Source: Cryptomeria japonica
Lineage: Eukaryota; Streptophyta; Pinopsida; Cupressales; Cupressaceae
DNA: 64,000 nucleotides
Direction: 5' to 3'
Assembly (NCBI RefSeq): GCF_030272615.1
Contig: NC_081406.1
Coordinates: 463,846,072 to 463,910,071, forward strand
Shown: positions 12,401 through 21,798 of the stretch, in pieces
Layout: each line of letters begins with the position of its first letter
Position numbering within the stretch: position 1 is the stretch's first letter
Notes under the pieces: model-generated
Seen by the model: the letters and a program-made list of their open reading frames with translations, nothing else
Databases searched by the model: none
What the model was told of the DNA's origin: nothing
Made by a program: the position numbers and the translations under genes

Positions 12401-12613
12401 ATCCTATTATTCAAATTTCCCTGTAGTTCAAAAGTTAATCTTCCCGCAAAGACATCATTCCATCTCAAAAAAAATTTTGTGTATCTCTATATTTGCAAAT
12501 GTGGATAGCACTCATAGACCTTCATTCCATTAACCCAGGGTTCCTGATGTAATCCCAACCATTCTCTGATACATGCTAAAATATAGAGCAAGTATGAAGT
12601 CATGTGAAAATTA
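9451..12613. repeat. 3.1-kb tandem duplication, copy B
   Basis: Second copy of 6331-9442. It carries a 51-bp in-frame segment near 10336-10386 that is absent from copy A, and continues rightwards into sequence present only once, so copy B holds the more complete gene. Confidence 0.93.
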
Positions 12614-13248
12614 GCTATTCCAACAAAATTACTCAACTCTTCATGCAATCTCTCAGCAATTACTTGCACCCAGTCTAGGTATTTCACCCCAACTAATAAC
12701 ACGTGAATGTAAAAATACATCTAGTCATCCCAATAAAAGGCATGTAAATTCCCCTTAAGCCTGTTCAAAGGGACTATAATATCCCTATCTTCTGTGATGA
12801 AATGCTCTCTTGTTAAGGGTTTGGGCAATCTAGAACCTCCCTTTTGTATTTTAAGGAGCCAGTTCCTGGCTATGACGCTCTGATAAGCACTTCTCTTCTT
12901 AGAGAAAAATGCGTATGAGGTTCCTATGGACCAATCTTCATAAGGCTCTTTGTGAGGAATTCCAATTGCAGCCATTACAATTTCTCTATCAATCCGCACT
13001 AGCATGTCTCCATTGTTTGCTCTAATACACCTATTACCAGCATCAGATCAGTTCATACATGCATATACTAATTCTGGGCAAGGAGCAGCAATTGGGAATG
13101 TAGCGGCCGCAACAAGACCACTATGAACTATCTTTTTCATCATGGAATTAGCTGTCGGGTTCTTGGCCCTATTTAAAAAGTTATCTAACTCATCCTGAAT
13201 GAAGGCTGTATCATCTAACTCTGGAAGGGTACTAACCAGGCATGATGA
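10163..13248 (-). pseudogene. Unrecognised LTR-borne gene, longer copy B
   Basis: A long open stretch on the sense strand of gypsy1, inside its 5' LTR. One frame runs from about 13248 to 11815, then a frame change leads to a second frame down to 10163; I estimate a product of roughly 1,000 residues. The N-terminal part (LVSTLPELDDTAF, then NGDMLVRIDREIVMAAIGIP, ARNWLLKIQKGGSRLPKPL, IHVLLVGVKYLDWVQVIAER) is globular and rich in Leu and aromatics. The C-terminal third is Lys/Glu-rich and coiled-coil-like. Stops include TGA near 13048, TAG at 12487, 11204, 10889 and near 10852, and TAA at 11815. I recognise no enzyme motif. It may belong to the extra open reading frames of Ogre/Tat elements, with only weak support. 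Confidence 0.6.
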
Positions 13249-14194
13249 TCAACCCAATTTGGGCAGAATCGGTCTCATTTTTGCTTTAAATTGCGTCAAT
13301 CAGACAACATTCAATTCCGAAGCAAAGAATTACACTTTCCAATTTTTAGAACTAAATAGAGCAGGGGAAAATAAGCAATTGAACTCATCTATCTTCAACA
13401 TCAAAATGTGAAACCCTCAGAAGAACTGAGCTAAATTACCTTCTGTGTCTCCACTCTTCACCAAAGGCAACAATAATTACCTTACCTATGACACCCCATA
13501 TTTAAAGACGAAAAAGACTGAAATGATCCGACACATGCTTCGGCCCAACTTATTCTCTGTGTGAAACCACTTGTGATTTGATATAATTCTGACATGCTTA
13601 TTAATTAGAAATCAACTCCACACAGTCGACATGCCTTCTCATGATTGTTTCCATAATTACAATTTGAAAACATGAAAACCAAGGAAAATTCTGTTTTGAT
13701 TGCACTGCCTTTTTTTTCATGACACCATCGGGCTAAGTTGAAAAACACTGCTTTGAACCTTAAACTCATTTTTAAAGAAGTTCATTGGTTCAAAGTTCAA
13801 TGACAACAAGTCACATTTGTGAACAAGCAGAAAGAGACAAAAGGAACGTTCAAAAGCACGGGAATGAACCTTGAACCGCTTCAAAACAAAAGTTCAATGG
13901 TTCAAGTTCAAAGTGAACACAAGACAAGCACTAAAGAGACAGCCACAAAACACAAGACAAAAGACCGATTGAACCTTGAACCTTGAACCATAAAGGTTCA
14001 AAGTTCAAGTTCAATGACTATTCTAATGACAACTTGGAACTTTATGGAATGCATTTCTCTTGAACTCGAATTGTGAACTTTATTAAAGGTTCGACGAATG
14101 AGTACGAAGTTCGTTTAATGAAGACTTAAGTCCTAGAAAATAATTACCCTCTTTTTTTGATAGGCTATAAATGAAAAATAAAAAGGGGGCAACA

Positions 14195-14924
14195 ATATCA
14201 TTTAATTCTTTTACATACAAAGCTTTCCAATCTTGCTTGTCAGTTGATGATGTAGATGCATGAAAAGAAGGTTTAGACTTCATAGCTCCAGAAGGTCCAA
14301 ATTCTTCAATCTCAAAAGTAGATAATTTCCCTACCAAAGTATCTCTATTCACAGATGTATTATCCATTGTCTTCAACTCATTAATTGCAGTAGCCTTCAT
14401 CTTGTAAGTCAGTGGTAGGGCTCTCAGAACTTTAGAAACAATTTCATCTTCACTCAGAGTTCCACCACAACATTGAATTCCCATAACAATCTCATTTACT
14501 CTTTCCTTGAAAGCAGTAATCCTTTCATCTTCTTCCATCTTTAGGTTCTCATATCTCACCAAGTAACCATCAACTTTTACAATTTTAACATAAGAGTCTC
14601 CAACTTATCCCATATAGCCCTTCCATATGATTTGTCAGTTAATCCCATTATTTGTTGATCAAAAAGTGCACACAAGAGGGATTTTATTTCTCTACAATCA
14701 TTCTCAAGCTCCTTATCCAAGTTTTCTGGAGGAGGATTTCCAGATGCTAGATTATGAGGTGTAACACCATTTGGCATGATCTCCCAAATCTCCTTACCAA
14801 GACATCTCAGATGAGTCTCCATCTGAATCTTCCATACTGTGTAATTATTTCCATCAAGCCTAGGAATATCTCTTTGAAAGATAGCTCCAGATGAACTAGA
14901 TGAACTTGAACTGTTAGCCGCCAT
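14195..14924 (-). pseudogene. copia2 gag, truncated by gypsy1
   Basis: Capsid protein of a Ty1-copia element, beginning with a Ser-rich leader (MAANSSSSSSSSGAIF) and IPRLDGNNYTVWKIQMETHL, typical of the copia gag N-terminus. It continues with ALFDQQIMGLTDKSYGRAIWDKLETL. A frameshift near 14570 moves the reading into VRYENLKMEEDERITAFKER and GGTLSEDEIVSKVLRALPL, closely parallel to copia1 gag at 39345-40296. The open frame runs on past 14195 to 14083, but that tail is gypsy1 LTR, not gag. Confidence 0.85.
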
Positions 14925-14968
14925 AGGATCTTCCTCAAGTGGTTAAGCTTTCTATAGAGAGGAGCAAA

Positions 14969-14980
14969 GCTCTGACCCTA
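14969..14980 (-). other. copia2 primer-binding site, mutated
   Basis: The minus strand reads TAGGGTCAGAGC, a degenerate form of the initiator-Met site TGGTATCAGAGC, located just inside the LTR edge at 14983. Confidence 0.65.
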
Positions 14981-14982
14981 AT

Positions 14983-16193
14983 TGTTAGATAGCTCAAATA
15001 ACTGGAAAACAACCTAGAGGGGGGGTGAATCAATTGTCATAAATTACCTAGAACATTTAAAAATTAAATCTTTAATATCGAAACCCAAAACATTAATACC
15101 GAAATGCTTAAGGAAAATACTGAAATATCAGTTAAACCAATTAAGCATAAACAATAATAAGAGAATAGATACCATCCACATGAAACCAAGATTTATATGT
15201 GGAAAAACTGATAAAGGCAAAAACCATGGTGGGAATCCTACCCACAGTTAGATAATACTTCTACAATAAGTATGTGAATTACAATTGAGGGGCCTGCACT
15301 TGTAGGAAGACCAACAACCTAGAGTGCACTACTCATCACAAAAGGAGTCTCACTGACTACATAGAATTCCAAACTATAATCCAAAATAATGAATGAACTG
15401 CAATGATATCATCTCCTATGCCTGATTACAGTTTCGGTTAAGCTCAATACAAGAGCACTAAATCGTCTTACATAAACCCAACTTGATCCCCAATAATCAA
15501 CCAAATCCTTTGCCTGAATGATGTTACATTATTCACATAGATAATCTCCTAATCCCATTCCCATATGTGATCTAAAAGGAGATCTTACATCATATATATA
15601 CAAACCCTTGACTATAAACAATTAGGTCGGCCACTAGACAATAAACCAATTACATAATTACAACACATGTCGGCCTTAGACCAAATAATTAATATCCAAC
15701 ACATAAGATATCCCAAAAACACATCGAGAGGTCCAATCCACACGTTACATTAAGCCAGTCCATAACCTAGATCAACTGGGACCCAATATAGGTCCACATG
15801 CTAAAGAAATGATCTCCATCCACCAGGTCTCAAACATGATCAACATCAACATCCTTAATCCATACCAAAGGCTGCACCAACACCACTTATGCATATCATC
15901 AAAGATCTTCATTAGAAGATTTGTCAGTGAAACCCTCGCTAGAACAACAAATCAAAATTCTAGGCAAATAGGATAGCATCTGATCACCAGACTAAACTAA
16001 CTGACTAAATATGAAAATGAATATCATGATTAAGCCAATTCAATAACCAAACCATACCAGATCCAAACCAACCAGAAACTACTCAACCTACCAGGACTAG
16101 AAGCGTGTCGATAAAGTATCCAAAACAACTAGTGTTGATATCAATGAGAAAAAATCAATGCAAAACATAATCAATTTGTCTAAGTGGCCAACA
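14983..16193 (-). repeat. copia2 5' LTR
   Basis: About 1.2 kb. On the plus strand it begins TGTTAGATAGCTC and ends GTGGCCAACA; on the minus strand it begins TGTTGGCCACTTAG. It is bounded on one side by the primer site and gag and on the other by element 3 LTR sequence. No gene is seen within. Confidence 0.78.
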
Positions 16194-16267
16194 AATTTCT
16201 CAACCTAGGTTTGACTAAGGCAAACCCCTATCCACAACCCTTCTTCCCTTCTTTTCTATGCACAAGT
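16194..16267 (+). repeat. element 3 5' LTR, fragment trapped between copia2 and copia1
   Basis: Matches 47306-47384 of the element 3 3' LTR (TTTGACTAAGGCAAACCCC against TTTCACTAAGGCAAACTCC). The last five bases, CAAGT (16263-16267), are the left target duplication of copia1 and recur at 41416-41420. Confidence 0.82.
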
Positions 16268-16960
16268 TGTTAGGTCCTAGAGGCAACTGAGAGCGGGGGG
16301 GGGGGTGAATCGGTTGTCAAATAAATTCAAACCAAAACAACTTAACCAAACTTAATGCCGGTAGACTTTTTATCAGTTAATTGCAGTACCGGTAAATATT
16401 AATGCATGAAACATAAAGACAATATCATCCACAACATATAACACCAATATTTGTACGTGGAAAACCTATAAGGGGAAAAACCATGGTGGGAAAAATTACC
16501 CACAATCAGATGATATTACTGCAGATAGTATGTGTGTACAATAGGGGGTTTGCATATGCAGAAAGGCCAACCGCCTAGAGCTCACTACTCAAGCACAAAT
16601 GGGAGTCAAACTAACTACAATTGGATGGTTAAATCCAATAATGATGTACTACTTAAAATAGCATCTTCATATGCTGGATTCAATATTGGTGTAGTTCTGA
16701 TATGTTTTCACAAAAGCCTTCCTTCAACCTTCAAATGATGTTTGTGTGTATTGCTCTGCTTATTCTCACATATACCTTTATAAAAATACTTTTCCTAATT
16801 GCATATCAATCTTACAAATAAGATCTTACATATATATCACAACCTAGGACCAAAATGTATAGGTCAGCTTTACGAAAGATATTACAATAAAACAATTTAC
16901 AATTAAATCAATAACCAGTGCAATATCTGATTCAACATGTCGGCTTAGTGCATTTACAAC
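16268..16960 (-). repeat. copia1 3' LTR, outer part
   Basis: Starts TGTTAGGTCCTAG and corresponds to 40341 to about 41057 of the other LTR. It is interrupted after ACAAC (16956-16960) by the gypsy2 insertion and resumes at 35508. A poly-G tract near 16296-16306 is shared with the other LTR. Confidence 0.9.
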
Positions 16961-18442
16961 TGTAGATGTATAAAAATGACCATATTCCTAAATGAATATT
17001 TTATGTTAATTTCTCTATTTGATTAAATCCAATTTAATTAAATTATCCACATTCCTCTATTTAATCAAGTAAATTACTCAATTTATTTAAATTAAATTCA
17101 CTATACCATTTAATGAATAAATCATTTTATTCAATTAAATCCCCCCTATCCACTTTTAATTAAATTCAAATTTAATTAAATAGTTATCCTAAATTGAAAT
17201 AAATCTAATTTATTCAATTTCCCCAAATTGCAACCAAATTGAATAAATCATTTATTTCAATTAAATCCTATTATCCCTCCATCCACTTGCAAAATCCCAA
17301 ACCCCTTTCTAATCCCTTCTAGAATCTTCTAATCACTTCTAATTTACCTAACCCTTCCTCTAAACTTTGTCACATCCCTAAGAAAAGGGAAGTCACTTCT
17401 CAAACCATCAAAGTCTTTGATAACCATTAAAGGCTTTCAACCTTCAACCACTAAATGGCTCAAAGTCTTTGAAAACCATTGAAGGCTTTCAACCTTCAAC
17501 CACTTAATCCCCAAAGTCTCCAATAACCATTAATGGTTAACTCAAACCCTCCTACATGGTTAAAACATTTGTTTTGACTCAACCTTCATCTAACCCAAGG
17601 GTCTCATCAGGCCATTAATGCTTTGACCATGATTATCTCTTAATCATTTGCACAAAGGTTTATCCTTGGATTAACTCTTAATTCAGTGGGTAAGCCTAAC
17701 TCAGACTTGACCCTTAGCCTTTAGATAACCATGAGGTCTTGTCAGGCCTTTAATGCCTCCAACCTCTTCTCTTAACCCAACCCTATGTTGACACTTGTCA
17801 CCATTTCATTGGTGCCAATTGTGCACATGGATCCCCAACTTTCAAACTCATCCCTTGATTAAACCATTCAATCCCGACCTTCCATTGCCTTGTTTATGCT
17901 ATAAATAGAGCTCTCATTCCTCCATTTTCAAAAATCATCCTTCAAATTTGTAGCATCACACTTATGCTCAAATACATTCAAGTTTTCTCATTTTATATAT
18001 GCTCATCATTTAGCCTCTCTTTAAAATCAGGAAGTAGACTAAATATGCATGTTTAGAATAATTTCTTTATCATTTTAGTTCAATCATAGACTAAATATAG
18101 TAAGCTAGGATAGTATTCATACTAATCTTGTCATCTTATCATTTATTTTATTGCATTTTAAAATCATACATAGCTTAGAATACATCTCATACTAAAAAAT
18201 CTATTAGAGCATCCCTCGTTCTTGCATTTGCCTTCCCTGAACCATTTTGCTCAGTGATCTGAGAGCGAAACATTGGTTTGAGGGACATTGTGAGATAGAG
18301 AACCATGGGACCCTCCTTGGGAAGCTGAGTAATATGTTATTACTCCATAGCTTGCATCAAGAAGTCCTGTTTGTGTGTGTGGACTAGTTTCTAACAATAT
18401 TTTCACATATTAAGTTTTATCAGCCCACTTTTCCCACATACA
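16961..18442 (+). repeat. gypsy2 5' LTR
   Basis: Begins TGTAGATGTATAAAAATG and ends CCCACATACA. It aligns throughout with 34028-35507. It contains a short internal duplication around 17400-17510 (CTTTCAACCTTCAACCAC twice) and a TATA box near 17900. Confidence 0.95.
17900..17908 (+). promoter_or_regulatory. gypsy2 5' LTR TATA box
   Basis: TATAAATAG followed by AGCTCTCATTCC about 540 nt before the LTR end. The same block is kept in the 3' LTR at 34967-34975. The start site would be expected about 30 nt downstream, at the U3/R boundary. Confidence 0.6.
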
Positions 18443-18446
18443 TTTC

Positions 18447-18464
18447 TGGCATCCACCATGGGGC
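18447..18464 (+). other. gypsy2 primer-binding site (putative)
   Basis: TGGCATCCACCATGGGGC begins four bases after the LTR end, the position and TGG start expected for a tRNA primer site. The tRNA was not identified. Confidence 0.6.
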
Positions 18465-18551
18465 CCGACCCCAAATAACAAATTGGTTTTTCAAAATACT
18501 CACTTTTGCAGGTCCGCGGGAAACAGGAATCAACGCATGGGAAACATTCCA

Positions 18552-18963
18552 TAGCACATCTGATTAACACTCTAGCGCATCCCGCTCACTGTTTAGCGCG
18601 TGGGGTCTATACTCTAGCGCTTAGAGTCCTTACTTTAGCACATAACCCCACTAAACTTTTCTTGTAGTTCTTGACGCTGGCGAAACACAGAGTAGCGCAT
18701 GCAATACACAGAATAGCACATCCGATCCACAGTTGAGCGCTTGTAGACCATCATCCAGCGCGTACACTTCAAACATTAGCGCATCATATTTCTAATTTTC
18801 CTACAGGACTCAGCGCGGGAAAGAGAAAAAGATAGACCAGCGCTTCTAGCATACAGAATAGTGCATACAAAAAATAGAGTAGCGCATTGATACTTAAGTT
18901 TAGCACATCAAAAATATATTGTAGCGCATGCAGTTTATTATTTAGCGCATCGAAGACAGAAAC
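18552..18963 (+). repeat. 21-nt TTAGCGCAT repeat array 1a
   Basis: Core TAGCGC[A/G]T starts at 18552, 18573, 18594, 18615, 18636; at 18693, 18714, 18735, 18756, 18777; and at 18838, 18859, 18880, 18901, 18922, 18943. Within each block the spacing is exactly 21 nt. Some cores are altered by one base (TAGCACAT, TAGTGCAT, GAGCGC, CAGCGC). The 12-13 nt between cores are poorly conserved. In the frame starting at TTA/CTA the units read L-A-H/R/L-x4. Confidence 0.93.
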
Positions 18964-20404
18964 AAACATTATAACCAGAACTAAAATTTTAGACTTGTTG
19001 AAGTCCACAAAATCCTTCGTTTTTCCTAACTATTGCGGTGGTATTTTGCAGGATTTCTGACAGTTTATTGTAGGGGGAGGAGCTTAGTGACTTTTTTTTT
19101 TGTTAGAATTATAAATTGTTTAAATTTTACTAGCTTGTTCAAGTTAGTTAAAATTTAAAATCCTTTTAATTCTAGTTAAATCAAATTGAACTCATCTTAC
19201 TTTGGGCTATAAAACGAACTACAACAAAAATCTTTATTTTTACAACAAAGGGATTTAAAATGAACTTCACCATCCTTTGGTGCATAAAAGGATTCACTTC
19301 AAATTTCTATCAAGTAAAAGAATCACACAAGTCCAGAGTGAGTTACAACTAAAGAGGGAAGATCTTCTCCTGTTAGCGATTTCTTTTGCTGACCAAAACA
19401 TCGAATTTGCTTTGTTGACCATTTCTTTTCATAGATCAGACAATCATTACTTTGAAAGGATAAAGTGAACACCATGTGTTTGTGGAGCAACATCTCCACA
19501 TAGATTTTAACAAATCACTGATTTGAAAGGATAAAATAAACCAAATTGATTGCTTTGTCTCAAAAGTGGAAGGAATATGCTCTCCCCTTAACTAGGTGAT
19601 CAAAAATCCATACCACTCTTACAGCTTTCAGTACTTCAAGCATTACATCCTTTAGCAGGCCTACCTTCCCGAGGAGTTGCAATGAACTCTTAAAGCCATT
19701 TATGGCCGGTGTGAAGGGAACGACCTAAGTGGGGAATGACTTTGATGCCAAGAATTCCAACCCACTATAATCAAATGTGGAAAGTGATGAAATTCCTTTT
19801 CAACGGTTGTGCGCAGTGATTAGCCTTCCCCCAGTATCCTTGAGATACGTAAAGCCTTTGTTCTAAAGGTTGGGAAGCCTCCTGAGGAAGTTTATCACTG
19901 ACGGCCAAACGGGAAGCTTGATTATGAACCATAGAAATAGAAACTTTGAGCTGAGTCAGTAACCAGACATTTATAACATCATAGTGCAAGGGTGGGGAAG
20001 AATCTGCCCCCAAGATTACTCACCATATATCTCCCAAGATAACTACTCAACTGTGGAGCGATTCACTTTGGGTTAATTTCTGGCAAAAGGCAAAAAAACG
20101 GGCGCCCTCTAGGGGGTGACATGGCTATTTGAGCTGACGGAGTATTGAGACTAGTGGGCTATGATGTTATTTATGACCCTTGACTAAAGAGTCTTTCTGA
20201 AGTGTATTACTTGTATTCAAACCTGTTAAAACATTGGGGATTTAAACACATCCTCGCAAAAACATACACTTTTTGTTAGATTAGGCAAAATAGTTGTACT
20301 TTTTGTGTCGTGCTTGCATTTATTACTTCAGAAAATCATCCATCACATTTGAAAATTTCACAACAAAATTCAAAATCCACAAGAAATCAACCAAAAGGAA
20401 AAAT
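18964..20404 (+). other. gypsy2 leader between the two repeat arrays
   Basis: About 1.4 kb between arrays 1a and 1b. Open frames here are short and match nothing I recognise, including a minus-strand 80-codon frame at 19771-20013. I support no gene; it is probably part of the untranslated leader. Confidence 0.6.
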
Positions 20405-20414
20405 CAGCGCAATT

Positions 20415-20930
20415 TAGCACATCAGAGCAATCTTTTAGCGTGTGGAATATTTCTGTTAGTGCATCCAAACCTCAAGTTAGCGCGTTGGTTCAAAACAGTA
20501 GCATTTTCATCTAAAGGCAAAATAGTGTCAAGTCCTTTAGCGCATCTGACAAATAGTCTAGCGCGTGGAAGTTACAGCTTAGTGCGTGGAAACCAAACAT
20601 TAGCGCATAAAGTCAAACAGTTAGCGCTGCACAGGCCCAGGGTAGAGCATAACTTTTTCAATAGTTAGACAACAATTTTTAAATAGTCCAAACTTTAGCG
20701 CGTGGAAGAAATAGCTTAGTGCGTGAAAACCAAACATTAGCACATAAAGTCAAACAGTTAGTGCGTAGAAGACCCAGGATAGCGCATAGATTTTTCAACA
20801 TTTAGACAAAAAAATTTCCATAGGTCCCAACTTTAGCGCATGTCTCAGGGCAGCCTAGCACGTGTGCTTATTCTTTTAGCGCATCGAAAATTTAGGTAGT
20901 GCATATAGACTCTGTTCTAGCGCATGATCC
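20415..20930 (+). repeat. 21-nt TTAGCGCAT repeat array 1b
   Basis: Roughly 22 cores, for example at 20415, 20436, 20457, 20478, 20499; 20538, 20559, 20580, 20601, 20622, 20643; 20696, 20717, 20738, 20759, 20780; and 20834 to 20918. Spacing is 21 nt within blocks. A secondary duplication is visible: units at 20559-20640 resemble those at 20696-20780. The open frame 20294-20668 reads it as heptads (LAHLTNS, LARGSYS, LVRGNQT, LAHKVKQ), but it has no known match and ends soon after. Confidence 0.93.
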
Positions 20931-21798
20931 AAAAAATAGAAAAACCGAGAGCAAAACTAGAAAATTTTTGAAATTTTCAAAATCATTTTTCGAAGCAGTT
21001 TTCATCAAAAATCATTTTTCACCACAACAGAGTGACAAACAAACCAATAAACCTATTTCTTGAGCAAAATTTGTGTCAAAACAAAGTTGTCAGAATCCCA
21101 AACGAATCGCACATCATCAATATCAACTAAATCCTTTACCATCTTACGGATTTTTATCTCAAAAACACTTGTTTAAGATTTTCATATTGTCAAATCCAGT
21201 TTCCAGATCGGGAAGCTTTTATCCATATCATTTGACATGCTTTGTCGTGAAGGGGCATCTAAACCTTCACTCTGATAAAGTAAGATTTGAAAATTTTCAA
21301 ACAAGAATCAATTGAATCCAAACAAATCAAAGGAAACCATTGATCACTCATGCATGACTAATCCCCTTATTCTGAGAAGAAAGAACCTCTATCGTAATAT
21401 CACGTTGAAGAAACAACAACCTAGTTTTTCCAAATTCATCAAGAGAAATAAGATTTTATACATCAATTGTCAACTCTTCAAATCTCATCGGGTATTCCTT
21501 CATCATGTCAAAAAGTATATCCAAAACAAATCTAGCGAATTTGATAAAGAACCCTTGAAGACAAGAGCATATTGTCAAAAGTCTACTTTTAATCAAAGCA
21601 TAAACCGCGGCAGAAAAATCAATCCAACATTCTTGCCCGATGAGTGCATCACATATAACACATCTCGACCAGAACCACCGACCCCCGAGCAACACATCGA
21701 AGAGACTTTTGTCCCTTTCATCACTGAAAGTTTTTACTAAAATGCCCGTTACTCGCTCTTAAAGAGACAAACAAAGCGAGACACACGCAAAATCAAGT

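Larger units (their letters stand above)
1..14194 (-). mobile_element. gypsy1: Tat/Ogre-like Ty3-gypsy retrotransposon, left end outside window
   Basis: Minus-strand LTR retrotransposon. Reading leftwards from its right edge, the order is long 5' LTR, primer-binding site, gag, protease, an archaeal-type RNase H, reverse transcriptase, degenerate native RNase H, integrase, then the start of the 3' LTR at the window edge. Positions 1-250 match 13945-14194 closely and both end in CAACA, which defines one LTR edge. The element interrupts the gag gene of copia2 at 14194/14195. Gag-pol holds 15 in-frame stops (13 TAG, 2 TAA) and one frame change, so this copy is defective. The dual RNase H and the primer site TGGCGACTCTGCTGGGGA place it near the Tat/Ogre lineage; that placement is my inference from motifs. 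Confidence 0.85.
6270..14194 (-). repeat. gypsy1 5' LTR, unusually long (7.9 kb)
   Basis: On the minus strand it starts TGTTGCCCCC at 14194 and ends ACCAACA at 6270, next to the primer-binding site. Only the first 250 nt can be compared with the other LTR, because that copy runs off the window; the full extent is therefore inferred from the primer site and TG...CA ends. Without the 3.1-kb duplication it would be about 4.8 kb. It contains a long sense-strand gene of unknown function. The 13250-14194 part carries no gene that I can support and is full of GTTCAA/TTGAAC motifs. Confidence 0.65.
14195..16193 (-). mobile_element. copia2: Ty1-copia retrotransposon, 5' end only
   Basis: Minus-strand copia element of which the window keeps the 5' LTR, primer site and start of gag. 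It is cut at 14194 by the gypsy1 insertion; the remainder should lie left of the window beyond gypsy1. Its LTR ends in ACA at 16193, followed by element 3 LTR sequence (AATTTCTCAACC), so copia2 itself inserted into element 3. Confidence 0.82.

Noticed and set aside
14083-14562. A 159-codon gene
   Set aside because: It is a chimera: copia2 gag down to 14195, then gypsy1 LTR read by chance.
19771-20013. An 80-codon minus-strand gene in the gypsy2 leader
   Set aside because: No similarity, no context, and it lies in what should be untranslated leader.
18552-20930. CRISPR array
   Set aside because: The conserved core is only about 9 nt with 12-nt gaps, cores are degenerate, and the context is a plant retrotransposon.
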